A DNA stretch of 6,030 nt from JAYEJW01 sp034716535 (GTDB lineage: Bacteria; Pseudomonadota; Gammaproteobacteria; Chromatiales; Chromatiaceae), in NCBI GenBank assembly GCA_034716535.1, contig JAYEJW010000587.1, positions 1 to 6,030 of the forward strand, written 5' to 3'. Both the position numbers and the translations under genes were made by a program. Of the stretch, positions 1-5,841 are shown in pieces (the first letter of the stretch is position 1; each line of letters opens with the position of its first letter). The notes below the pieces were generated by a model. That model was given only the letters and a program-made list of their open reading frames with translations, was not told the DNA's origin and ran no database searches.

Positions 1-862
1 CCCGTTCGAACACGCGCGGAACGGCGATAAGCACCGTGGGCCCCAGCGTTTTTAGGTCCTCTGCCAGCTGCCCAATGGACCGTGCGTAAGCGACGGTTGC
101 GCCCGCCATCATGGGGAGGTAGTAGCTTGCGGTCCGCTCCAGGGTGTGGGACAGGGGCAGGAAGGAGACAAACAGGTCCTCCTGATAGCAGTCGATGGCC
201 GTGAGACTGGCGTGCGCGTTGGTAAGGATATTGCGGTGGCTGAGCATTACCCCTTTGGGCCTTCCAGTCGTTCCGGACGTATAAACGATGGTGGCCAGTC
301 CGTCCGGATCTCCTCTGCGCTGGACAAGCTTGGGCCCCTCCTCGGGGAGCCAGTCCTCGGCGCTCACGAGCCGTTCGTCCTTCTGCGCCAACCGCTGCCC
401 CTCTTCAGCCGGCTCCAGGATCACCACGCGCGCGGGACAGGAGGAATCGCCCACGGCTTCGGCGAGGCGCTTCCAGCGGCCGGCGTCCTGGACAAGCAGG
501 ACCTTTGACGCCGAATCCTGCAGGATGTACGCAGCGTTTTCAGGCCGGTCGTCGGTGTAGAGCGGAACCGTCACCAAGCCGAGAGACGCGCCGGCCATAT
601 CGAACATCACCCACTCCGGGCAGTTGCGTAGCAGGATCGCGACGCGGTCGCCAGGATTGAGCCGCTCTCCCTCGAGTGCCTTGCGCCAGCGGGCCACCTC
701 CCGGTCCATGTCCCGCCAGGAGAGATCCGTCCAGGCGCCGGCCGTTCGGTCGTAGCGACGGTAAGCGGATCGGTCGGGAGAACGCCGTACCCGCTGGACG
801 AACAGTCCGTCCAGGGTACGCGCACCCTCGACCGGGATCAGATCCTCTGACCATCGAGCCAA
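1..862 (-). CDS. AMP-forming long-chain acyl-CoA synthetase, N-terminal part (cut by window edge)
   Basis: The minus-strand frame is open from the TTG at 862 to the left edge (287 codons), so the C-terminal half is missing. It carries the ATP/AMP-binding P-loop of the ANL superfamily, YTSGTTGRPKG, at residues 194-204, preceded by LATIV and followed by VMLSHRN. Next come SFLPLSHTLER (about 233-243) and, at the edge, PTVLIAVPRVFER, both typical of long-chain fatty acyl-CoA synthetases. The N-terminus has the usual TLDGLFVQRVRRSPD stretch. The family activates a fatty acid with ATP to an acyl-adenylate and then transfers it to CoA, in the cytosol or at the inner membrane. The TTG start is chosen because AGGAG lies at 871-875 with an 8-base spacer; no in-frame ATG or GTG fits better, and homology begins almost at once. 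It is divergent from thiS. Chain-length specificity cannot be read from this half. Confidence 0.9.
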   Translation of the reverse strand, partial: MARWSEDLIPVEGARTLDGLFVQRVRRSPDRSAYRRYDRTAGAWTDLSWRDMDREVARWRKALEGERLNPGDRVAILLRNCPEWVMFDMAGASLGLVTVPLYTDDRPENAAYILQDSASKVLLVQDAGRWKRLAEAVGDSSCPARVVILEPAEEGQRLAQKDERLVSAEDWLPEEGPKLVQRRGDPDGLATIVYTSGTTGRPKGVMLSHRNILTNAHASLTAIDCYQEDLFVSFLPLSHTLERTASYYLPMMAGATVAYARSIGQLAEDLKTLGPTVLIAVPRVFER

Positions 863-896
863 CGTTGTTACTCCTCGTCCCGCTTTGGGAAATCGT

Positions 897-925
897 CTTT
901 TCGCGCGTGCGTCTTAGTGTAGAAT
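897..925 (+). promoter_or_regulatory. Candidate sigma70-type promoter for thiS
   Basis: A good -10 hexamer, TAGAAT, lies at 920-925. A weak -35 (CTTTTC at 897-902, or TTTTCG at 898-903) lies 17 or 16 bases upstream. Transcription would start near 932, leaving a leader of about 35 bases before the thiS ATG at 966. The leader shows no convincing Shine-Dalgarno and no thiamine-pyrophosphate riboswitch motif. On the opposite strand TACACT overlaps this -10 and could serve the divergent acyl-CoA synthetase, but it has no clear -35. This is pattern matching only. Confidence 0.4.
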
Positions 926-965
926 TCCGCGTCCGACCAAGAGTTGCGTCAGCGCGTTCGAAATC

Positions 966-1166
966 ATGCAGATCATCATCAACGGGAATCCTACCGAGGT
1001 CCAGGACGGCATCAACATGGCCGGCCTCATCGAGAAGCTGGATCTCACGGGCCAGCGTCTGGCCGTGGAGGTCAACGAAGAGCTGGTGCCCCGCAGCCGG
1101 TTCGGGGAGCATCGCCTGACACCGAGCGACGAGGTAGAGATCATCCACGCCGTCGGAGGGGGGTAA
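966..1166 (+). CDS. thiS: ThiS sulfur-carrier protein, thiamine thiazole synthesis
   Basis: The gene encodes 66 residues, the normal ThiS length, with a ubiquitin-like (beta-grasp) pattern: MQIIINGNP start, a central LIEKLDLTGQRLAVEVNEELVPRS region, and the C-terminal IIHAVGGG tail. The terminal Gly-Gly is the functional end. In the family it is adenylated by ThiF and converted to a thiocarboxylate, which donates sulfur to ThiG to build the thiazole ring. The start is the only ATG that gives the canonical N-terminus, but no strong ribosome binding site precedes it. In many gammaproteobacteria thiG follows directly; here thiG lies about 1.46 kb downstream, with an opposite-strand gene in between. 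Stop codon TAA at 1164-1166. Confidence 0.95.
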   Translation: MQIIINGNPTEVQDGINMAGLIEKLDLTGQRLAVEVNEELVPRSRFGEHRLTPSDEVEIIHAVGGG

Positions 1167-1176
1167 GGAGCGACCA

Positions 1177-1195
1177 TTGTGACTTAACGTCACAA
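1177..1195. repeat. Perfect 7-bp inverted repeat just after thiS
   Basis: TTGTGAC (1177-1183) and GTCACAA (1189-1195) are perfect inverted repeats around a 5-base centre, TTAAC, ten bases after the thiS stop. As RNA it would form a short hairpin; as DNA it could be an operator-like site. No T-tract follows on either strand, so it is not a classical intrinsic terminator. It resembles a CRP half-site pair but with 7 rather than 6 bases between TGTGA and TCACA. Confidence 0.5.
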
Positions 1196-1258
1196 CGCAG
1201 CGCGACGAACGCGAGGCAGGGCGAGGGCGAAACGGATTGACTCGCGTAGCGAAGCCCG

Positions 1259-1303
1259 GAAACAAAAGACCCCCCAGCTGCTTTTTGCGAGCACAGGGGG
1301 GCT
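1259..1303 (-). terminator. Intrinsic terminator for leftward transcription
   Basis: Six C (1270-1275) and six G (1296-1301) form a GC stem. Inside it, on the minus strand, TGCT pairs with AGCA around a CGCAAAA loop. Read leftward, the stem is followed by TCTTTTGTTT (1260-1269), a fair U-rich tract. It therefore most likely ends transcription of the secreted-protein gene, whose stop is at 1402-1404, about 100 bases upstream. On the plus strand no T-tract follows the stem, so it should work poorly for thiS transcripts. Confidence 0.75.
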
Positions 1304-1317
1304 GAAATGACTCAAAG

Positions 1318-1348
1318 CGGCTGGTCGAGGTCCTTGCGCAACCAGCCG
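1318..1348. repeat. 8-bp stem hairpin between the secreted-protein gene and its terminator
   Basis: CGGCTGGT (1318-1325) pairs perfectly with ACCAGCCG (1341-1348) over a 15-base loop. Read leftward it is followed by CTTTGAGTCATTT, only weakly U-rich, so it may be an accessory terminator or a 3'-end stabilising structure in the transcript of the exported protein. An 8-base direct repeat, GGTCGAGG, occurs in its loop region (1323-1330) and again at 1367-1374. Confidence 0.5.
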
Positions 1349-1401
1349 AATCGGTTCCTTCGATTAGGTCGAGGCGTTGTTCCGATTATCTGCGCGGCCT
1401 C

Positions 1402-2229
1402 TCAGTCAGAAGCTTCTACTTTCAAGGTTCCGAAGATCGTCAGGCCACCCGTTTCCTCGCCGGTTGGGAACTCAAGGTTCTCGACACCGGCCTCAACCTC
1501 GATCTTGCATCCTCCCAGATCATCGGTTTCAGCCATTAGCGCGAACCCATCTTCCTGGACCTGGTCCAACGGAGGCATCACGATTCCCTCCGCCATGTCC
1601 CAGACGCTGATATCCAGTTCCTCTTGTCCCTTGCGTAGCCCGATGGCCAGCCAACCGTCCGCACCGATGCCAACCTCATCTTCGGAGAACGTGAGACGGT
1701 TCCGCTCCGCCAATCGCGCCCTGGGCGGACCTTCGATCGTGATATTTCCGGCGCTCAGAGACGTGGTGATGCAGAGCAGATGCTCGTCCCTGTCGATGAT
1801 CGCGTCGGGGTAGCCGTTTCCTCTGCCGGCCGAGTACGAGAACGGAACGCCGTCAAAGCTGTTGGCCGCGTCCGTCGTTGCCACTTGGCAGTTGACGTTG
1901 TTTTGTTGCTGCGCGGAGCTCTGGCCCGTCAGACTAAACTCCTCCTCGTTTTCGGACCGAACCGCCAACGAACCCTGGATGGGGATCGTCTGTTCCACAA
2001 ACTCGGGCACGACGGCCTCGATGTCCCACTCGCCCGCTTGGCACCCTCCTCCCGCGGCATTGATCCCCGCGGCGATGGCGACGGCCGACTCGATCATGCA
2101 GTTGGCGAGCGCCAGGCGGCTTTGTACCAAAACGCCGTCACATTCTATTTCGTCCTCAGCGTACGCCGGCATCGCGCTGGTCAGTGCGATTGCACTGGCA
2201 ACGGAAAGGCTAATCAACGTCTTGTTCAT
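1402..2229 (-). CDS. Exported protein of unknown function (signal peptide, six cysteines)
   Basis: I do not recognise this 275-residue protein. Residues 1-24 form a textbook Sec signal peptide: MNKT, then a hydrophobic core ISLSVASAIALTSA, ending MPAYA before EDE, with predicted cleavage after A24. There is no lipobox cysteine, so the mature product of about 251 residues should be periplasmic or secreted. The mature part is acidic and has six cysteines (30, 44, 63, 114, 153, 241), enough for three disulfides. It includes a Gln/Asn cluster (about 103-113) and a C-terminal half rich in alternating hydrophobic residues, suggestive of beta structure. There is no membrane anchor after the signal and no known catalytic motif. 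ATG at 2229 is chosen over the longer reading frame because GAGGGA lies 6 bases upstream (2236-2241) and the signal peptide starts there. It runs opposite to the thi genes, with its own terminator near 1260-1301. GC content looks somewhat lower than in thiG. Confidence 0.85.
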   Translation of the reverse strand: MNKTLISLSVASAIALTSAMPAYAEDEIECDGVLVQSRLALANCMIESAVAIAAGINAAGGGCQAGEWDIEAVVPEFVEQTIPIQGSLAVRSENEEEFSLTGQSSAQQQNNVNCQVATTDAANSFDGVPFSYSAGRGNGYPDAIIDRDEHLLCITTSLSAGNITIEGPPRARLAERNRLTFSEDEVGIGADGWLAIGLRKGQEELDISVWDMAEGIVMPPLDQVQEDGFALMAETDDLGGCKIEVEAGVENLEFPTGEETGGLTIFGTLKVEASD

Positions 2230-2628
2230 CGTTCGTCCCTCTTTACTCGTGTGAGAGCGAGCCGCTGCTCGAGCGGCCACCTAGGGCTGCCTCTCGGTGC
2301 GTCGAGCGCTCCGGGAACACCCGCAACCCTCGCGCAGTAGTCTCTCGGAAAACCCGAGTGTTCTCCTTGAAAATCGTCAATCGACGGGAGCGAAGTATCG
2401 GGCGTCTTGAACCAGTTCGCACCGCGAGCACGAGATGCCCAGTTTTCGCGACACCAGGTCCCTGTATGAGCCGCAGCGAAGGCCCTGGTGAGCGGACCTG
2501 TCGGGGGTTGCCGGGCCCTACGTGAGGCAAGAAGCTGTTCTGAGTCAAGGAGCCAGGCTTCGCCGCGGATCGACAAATGGTTTATCCTCCTTGTTTTCCC
2601 TGGCCAACCTGGATCGAAGCAGTCGCTC
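2230..2628. other. 399-base non-coding region between divergent secreted-protein gene and thiG
   Basis: No convincing gene is seen here; frames open across it give arginine- and serine-rich shadow peptides. It must hold the start signals of both flanking genes. Several short inverted repeats are visible: GCCGCT/AGCGGC (2261-2266 and 2272-2277, in the leader of the secreted-protein gene), CTCGG/CCGAG (2344-2348 and 2354-2358, A-rich loop), and CACCAGG/CCTGGTG (2452-2458 and 2484-2490). On the minus strand TTGACG (2375-2380) would be a good -35 for the secreted-protein gene, but no good -10 sits at the right distance. I found no thiamine-pyrophosphate riboswitch core (no CTGAGA or equivalent). 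Confidence 0.6.
2559..2588 (+). promoter_or_regulatory. Weak candidate promoter for thiG
   Basis: TATCCT at 2583-2588 could be a -10 hexamer, with TTCGCC (2559-2564) 18 bases upstream as a poor -35. It sits 40 bases before the thiG ATG, a sensible place because thiG can no longer share a transcript start directly with thiS unless there is long read-through across an antisense gene. Support is positional and by eye only. Confidence 0.25.
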
Positions 2629-3426
2629 ATGCGCGCACAGACCCCCGCAGCAGACACCTTCTCCGTCGCCGGCCGCGAGTACAGCTCCCGCCTGCTGGTG
2701 GGCACCGGCAAGTACAAAGACATGGACGAAACGCGCCGGGCGATCGAGGCCAGCGGTGCAGAGATCATCACCATCGCCGTGCGCCGCACCAACATCGGTC
2801 AGACGCGTGGCGAGGCCAACATCCTGGAGGCGCTGCCTCCGGACCGCTACACCATCCTGCCCAACACCGCCGGCTGCTACGACGCCAAGACGGCGGTGCG
2901 CACCTGCCGGCTGGCCCGCGAGCTGCTGGACGGCCACAACCTGTGCAAGCTGGAGGTGCTGGGGGACGAGAAGACCCTGTTCCCCGACGTGGTGGCCACC
3001 CTTCAGGCGGCCGAGGAGCTGGTCAAGGACGGCTTCGATGTCATGGTGTACACGAACGACGACCCGATCATGGCCAAGCGCCTTGAGGAGCTTGGGTGCT
3101 GTGCGGTGATGCCGCTGGCCGCCCCCATCGGCTCCGGACTGGGCATCCGTAACCGGCTCAATATCCTTACCATCGTTGAGAACGCGAAAGTACCGATCCT
3201 GGTTGACGCGGGCGTCGGCACGGCCTCCGACGCCGCGGTGGCCATGGAGCTCGGCTGCGATGGGGTGCTGATGAACACCGCCATCGCCGCGGCCAAGGTC
3301 CCTGTACTGATGGCCAGCGCCATGCGCAAGGCGATCGAGGCGGGCCGCGAGGCCTACCTCGCCGGGCGCATGCCGGCCAAGCGTTTCGCTTCGGCCTCCT
3401 CGCCGCTAGAGGGCCTGTTTTTCTGA
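2629..3426 (+). CDS. thiG: Thiazole synthase ThiG
   Basis: ThiG condenses deoxyxylulose 5-phosphate, dehydroglycine (or an iminoglycine source) and ThiS-bound sulfur into thiazole phosphate, a thiamine precursor, in the cytosol. The 265-residue (beta/alpha)8-type protein shows SRLLVGTGKYKD (20-31), RRTNIGQ (52-58), LPNTAGCYDAKTAVRT (77-92) and KLEVLGDEKTLFPD (107-120), where K107 aligns with the lysine that forms the imine with the sugar phosphate. Further on are PIGSGLGI and VDAGVGTASDAA, expected for phosphate binding, and DGVLMNTAIA. Length is near the family norm of about 255-265. The frame stays open upstream to a GTG at 2488, but those added residues have no family resemblance, so ATG 2629 is preferred; its ribosome binding site is weak (GGATCG). 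It heads a probable operon with trmB, fetA and fetB. ThiF and ThiH/ThiO are absent from the window. Confidence 0.96.
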   Translation: MRAQTPAADTFSVAGREYSSRLLVGTGKYKDMDETRRAIEASGAEIITIAVRRTNIGQTRGEANILEALPPDRYTILPNTAGCYDAKTAVRTCRLARELLDGHNLCKLEVLGDEKTLFPDVVATLQAAEELVKDGFDVMVYTNDDPIMAKRLEELGCCAVMPLAAPIGSGLGIRNRLNILTIVENAKVPILVDAGVGTASDAAVAMELGCDGVLMNTAIAAAKVPVLMASAMRKAIEAGREAYLAGRMPAKRFASASSPLEGLFF

Positions 3427-3478
3427 CCATCATTCGATCGCCGTGGCCGGATCCCGGGAGCCACCAAGCGGCCTTCTC

Positions 3479-4177
3479 ATGCAGTCCGGACAGGAGAAAC
3501 AGCATCGCCCCATCCGCAGCTTCGTACTGCGTCAAGGGAGGCTGACCGGGGCCCAGGAGAAGGCCTTTCGCGAGCTCTGGCCCAGGTACGGGATCGACTG
3601 GCTGCCGGGTGAGCCTCCGGATCTGACCGTCCTGTTCGGCAATGAGCGTCCGGTCTATCTGGAGGTCGGGTTCGGTAACGGAGAGACCCTGGCGGAGCTT
3701 GCGGCGCGCCACCCGGAGCGCAATTTCCTCGGCATCGAGGTGCACGGCCCCGGTGTGGGCCATCTGTTGCTCGAGATCGAAAAGCGAGGACTGGATAACG
3801 TGCGGATCCTGCGCCATGACGCCGTGGATGTGCTGGAGCAGGGGCTGAGACCCGCAAGTCTTGCAGGCGTCTACCTGTTTTTCCCGGACCCCTGGCCCAA
3901 GAAGAAACACCACAAACGGCGTATTCTGAATCCTGCGTTCGTGCGCCTGTTGGCCCGGGCGATCCGCCCGGGCGGCCTCTTTCACGCCGCCACGGATTGG
4001 GAGCCTTACGCCGACCAGATGTTGGAGGTGCTCGATCGAGCGGACGGCCTGTTCGCCAACGCCGCCGGCCCGGGCTCTTTTTCTCCGCGTCCCAAAGATC
4101 GCCCCCTGACCAAGTTTGAGCAGCGCGGGCAGCGGCTCGGGCATCTGGTCCGGGATCTCGTTTTCCGCCGCCGCTGA
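3479..4177 (+). CDS. trmB: tRNA (guanine-N7-)-methyltransferase TrmB
   Basis: TrmB uses S-adenosylmethionine to make 7-methylguanosine at position 46 in the tRNA variable loop. The 232-residue reading shows the full family series: RPIRSFVLRQGRLT (10-23), the AdoMet motif YLEVGFGNGETL (60-71), FLGIEVHGPGVG (83-94), HDAVDVL (113-119), FFPDPWPKKKHHKRR (134-148), ATDWEPYA (171-178) and TKFEQRGQRLGH near the C-terminus. It matches the gammaproteobacterial proteins in order and length (E. coli about 239). The start is uncertain: ATG 3479 is used here, but GTG 3443 in the same frame adds 12 residues, and neither has a good Shine-Dalgarno. It begins 52 bases (or 16) after thiG. Its stop overlaps the next ATG (TGATG at 4175-4179), suggesting translational coupling. 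Confidence 0.95.
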   Translation: MQSGQEKQHRPIRSFVLRQGRLTGAQEKAFRELWPRYGIDWLPGEPPDLTVLFGNERPVYLEVGFGNGETLAELAARHPERNFLGIEVHGPGVGHLLLEIEKRGLDNVRILRHDAVDVLEQGLRPASLAGVYLFFPDPWPKKKHHKRRILNPAFVRLLARAIRPGGLFHAATDWEPYADQMLEVLDRADGLFANAAGPGSFSPRPKDRPLTKFEQRGQRLGHLVRDLVFRRR

Positions 4178-4920
4178 TGGCGGGCCTGCGGTTGGAAGGC
4201 GTCCGGACCCGGGTTCTCCGGCCCATCGACCTGGAGCTGGCCGCCGGTGAGCTGGTGTTCGTCTCCGGCCCCTCGGGGTCCGGCAAGAGCCTGCTGCTGC
4301 GCGCCGTTGCGGACCTGGACCCCCATGAGGGCGAGGTCTGGCTGGACGGCACGGCCCGCTCGTCACTGCCCGCGCCCCAGTGGCGGCGGCGGGTGGGTCT
4401 GCTGCCGGCCGAGAGCCATTGGTGGGGGGACAAGGTGAGTGATCACTTTCCCGGTGCCTTGGGCAAACGTTGGACCCCCAGTCCGTTCCTTCCCGGGTCA
4501 TCGGAAGGGGGGGCAGGTGGCTCTGTGCGGGACGATTCGGCACCCACCCACTCGATCTCTGCCCCGGCGGCGAATAGGGACTCGGAGGCTGCTCCCCCTT
4601 CGGATCTGCTGACTCTGTTTGAATGGCTGGGTTTCGGCCGAGAGGTCCTGGACTGGTCCGTCGCCCGCCTGTCCACCGGCGAGCGTCAGCGGCTCGCCCT
4701 CGCGCGCCTGCTGGCGAACGGACCCGAGGCCCTGCTCCTCGACGAGGCCACGGCGAATCTCGACCCGCCGAACCGGGAGCGCGCGGAGGCGATCATCGAG
4801 AACTACAGGTCGGAGCGCAGGGCCCCGGTCCTCTGGGTCAGCCATGATCCGGACCAGCGCCGGCGTCTTGGCGGACGGCGTCTGGTCATCTCGGACGGCC
4901 TCCTGGTGCCGGAATCATGA
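4177..4920 (+). CDS. fetA: ABC transporter ATPase, FetA/YbbL-like, with internal insertion
   Basis: This 247-residue cytoplasmic ATPase would energise the membrane protein encoded next. Visible motifs are Walker A GPSGSGKS (31-38), signature LSTGERQR (165-172, Thr for the usual first Gly), Walker B ALLLDEAT (185-192), D-loop NLD (194-196) and H-loop SHD (222-224). The usual Q-loop glutamine is not apparent: the segment reads VGLLPAESHWWGD (73-85). Between DHF (89-91) and SDLLTLFEWLGF (142-153) lies a stretch of about 50 residues rich in Gly, Ser, Pro and Ala that the family normally lacks; this accounts for a length above E. coli FetA (about 225). Assignment to the FetA group rests on the LDWSVARLSTGERQRLAL style and on the FetB partner. 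In E. coli FetAB is linked to iron homeostasis and proposed to export iron; the substrate here is inferred. It overlaps trmB by one base and fetB by four. Confidence 0.87.
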   Translation: MAGLRLEGVRTRVLRPIDLELAAGELVFVSGPSGSGKSLLLRAVADLDPHEGEVWLDGTARSSLPAPQWRRRVGLLPAESHWWGDKVSDHFPGALGKRWTPSPFLPGSSEGGAGGSVRDDSAPTHSISAPAANRDSEAAPPSDLLTLFEWLGFGREVLDWSVARLSTGERQRLALARLLANGPEALLLDEATANLDPPNRERAEAIIENYRSERRAPVLWVSHDPDQRRRLGGRRLVISDGLLVPES

Positions 4921-5720
4921 GCCTGATCATCCTCAGTCCCTGGGACCTGGCCCTCGCGTCGAGCCTGGTGCTCCTGTTGGCCTTCATGTCCTGGCGGCTG
5001 CACCTGGGGGTGGAGCGGCGGGTGCTGATCGCCGCGGCCCGGAGCACCGTGCAGCTCACCCTGCTGGGGTTGGTGCTGAAGGTCCTGTTCACTCAGACCA
5101 GCCTGCCGCTCATCGGCCTCCTGGCGCTGGTCATGCTGCTGGTCGCGGGTTGGGAGGTGATGGCCCGCCAGGAGCGCCGCTATAGGGGCGTCTGGGGCAT
5201 GGGCATCGGAACCCTGTCCATGTTCCTGTCGTCGTTCAGCGTCACGCTCTTGGCCCTTTTCGTGATCATTGGCGTCGAACCCTGGTACCAACCCCAGTAC
5301 CTGATTCCGCTGCTCGGCATGCTGCTCGGCAACACCATGAGCGGCATCGCGATCGCGCTCGACAATCTCACCCGCAACGCCTGGGAGGCCCGAGGCCGCA
5401 TCGAGGCGAGGCTCTTGTTGGGGGCCGACTGGGACGATGCCATCGCCGACATCCGCCGCGATGCCCTGCGCTCCGGCCTTATTCCCATCGTCAACGCCAT
5501 GGCCACGGCGGGCATCGTAAGCCTGCCGGGGATGATGACGGGTCAGATCCTGGCCGGCAGCCCCCCGATGGAGGCTGCCAAGTACCAGCTCATGATCATG
5601 TTTCTCATCTCCGCGGGAACCGGACTCGGCAGCGTGGCTGCCGTGTGGATCGGCTCGAGGCGGTTATTCGACGATCGGGAGCGGTTGAGGTTGGACCGCC
5701 TGGTCCCCGCCCGGACCTGA
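4917..5720 (+). CDS. fetB: ABC transporter permease, FetB/YbbM (UPF0014) family
   Basis: This 267-residue inner-membrane protein has about seven hydrophobic segments, near residues 9-27, 37-60, 63-82, 95-120, 128-147, 188-212 and 222-246. Family marks include RSTVQLTLLGLVLKVLF (42-58), GMLLGNTMSGIAIALD (134-149), EARLLLGADWDDAI in the cytosolic loop that probably contacts the ATPase, and GIVSLPGMMTGQILAGSPP (about 197-215). Length matches the family (E. coli YbbM about 259). It starts inside the fetA stop (ATGA at 4917-4920), so the two are surely co-translated. With FetA it should form an ABC complex; E. coli work ties the pair to iron efflux and oxidative-stress resistance, and transfer of that role here is inference. 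No obvious terminator follows its stop at 5718-5720. Confidence 0.93.
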   Translation: MSLIILSPWDLALASSLVLLLAFMSWRLHLGVERRVLIAAARSTVQLTLLGLVLKVLFTQTSLPLIGLLALVMLLVAGWEVMARQERRYRGVWGMGIGTLSMFLSSFSVTLLALFVIIGVEPWYQPQYLIPLLGMLLGNTMSGIAIALDNLTRNAWEARGRIEARLLLGADWDDAIADIRRDALRSGLIPIVNAMATAGIVSLPGMMTGQILAGSPPMEAAKYQLMIMFLISAGTGLGSVAAVWIGSRRLFDDRERLRLDRLVPART

Positions 5721-5821
5721 TTCAACGGCCCGACCTGGGAGCCGCGAAGGCGCAAACAGCGCAGCCCGAGTGCGCCGAAAACCGCGTGACGATTGGCGGC
5801 TCCGGCCGGCTGCAGGATCTG

Positions 5822-5834
5822 CGCTCGGCGAGCG
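5822..5834. repeat. Short hairpin in the fetB/hemE convergent gap
   Basis: CGCTC (5822-5826) pairs with GAGCG (5830-5834) around a 3-base loop, in the 121 bases between the convergent ends of fetB and hemE. There is no T-tract on either strand, so intrinsic terminator function is doubtful. A palindrome, CCGGCCGG, lies at 5802-5809. Nothing else stands out in 5721-5841. Confidence 0.25.
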
Positions 5835-5841
5835 ATTCGGC

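Noticed and set aside
1178..1194. CRP/Vfr-type binding site, TGTGA...TCACA
   Set aside because: The half-sites are separated by 7 bases instead of the required 6, and the site lies downstream of thiS, not in a promoter.
540..1265. A 241-codon minus-strand open frame over the acyl-CoA synthetase start and thiS
   Set aside because: It is out of frame with the synthetase motifs, runs antisense to thiS, and its composition is that of a shadow.
2243..2548. A 101-codon minus-strand frame in the gap upstream of thiG
   Set aside because: It is Arg/Ser/Gly rich with no recognisable motif, no clear ribosome binding site, and would run through the start region of the secreted-protein gene. It cannot be excluded, but support is too weak.
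2488..2628. N-terminal extension of ThiG from a GTG at 2488
   Set aside because: The added 47 residues do not resemble any ThiG N-terminus, and the ATG at 2629 gives the normal family length.
863..2628. Thiamine-pyrophosphate riboswitch upstream of thiS or thiG
   Set aside because: I looked for the conserved CTGAGA and the second core motif before both genes and found neither. A covariance search would settle this.
3167..4543. A 458-codon minus-strand open frame antisense to thiG, trmB and fetA
   Set aside because: It lies opposite three clearly identified genes and is rich in Arg, Pro, Gly and Ala, as expected of a shadow frame in GC-rich coding DNA. It shows no domain motif.
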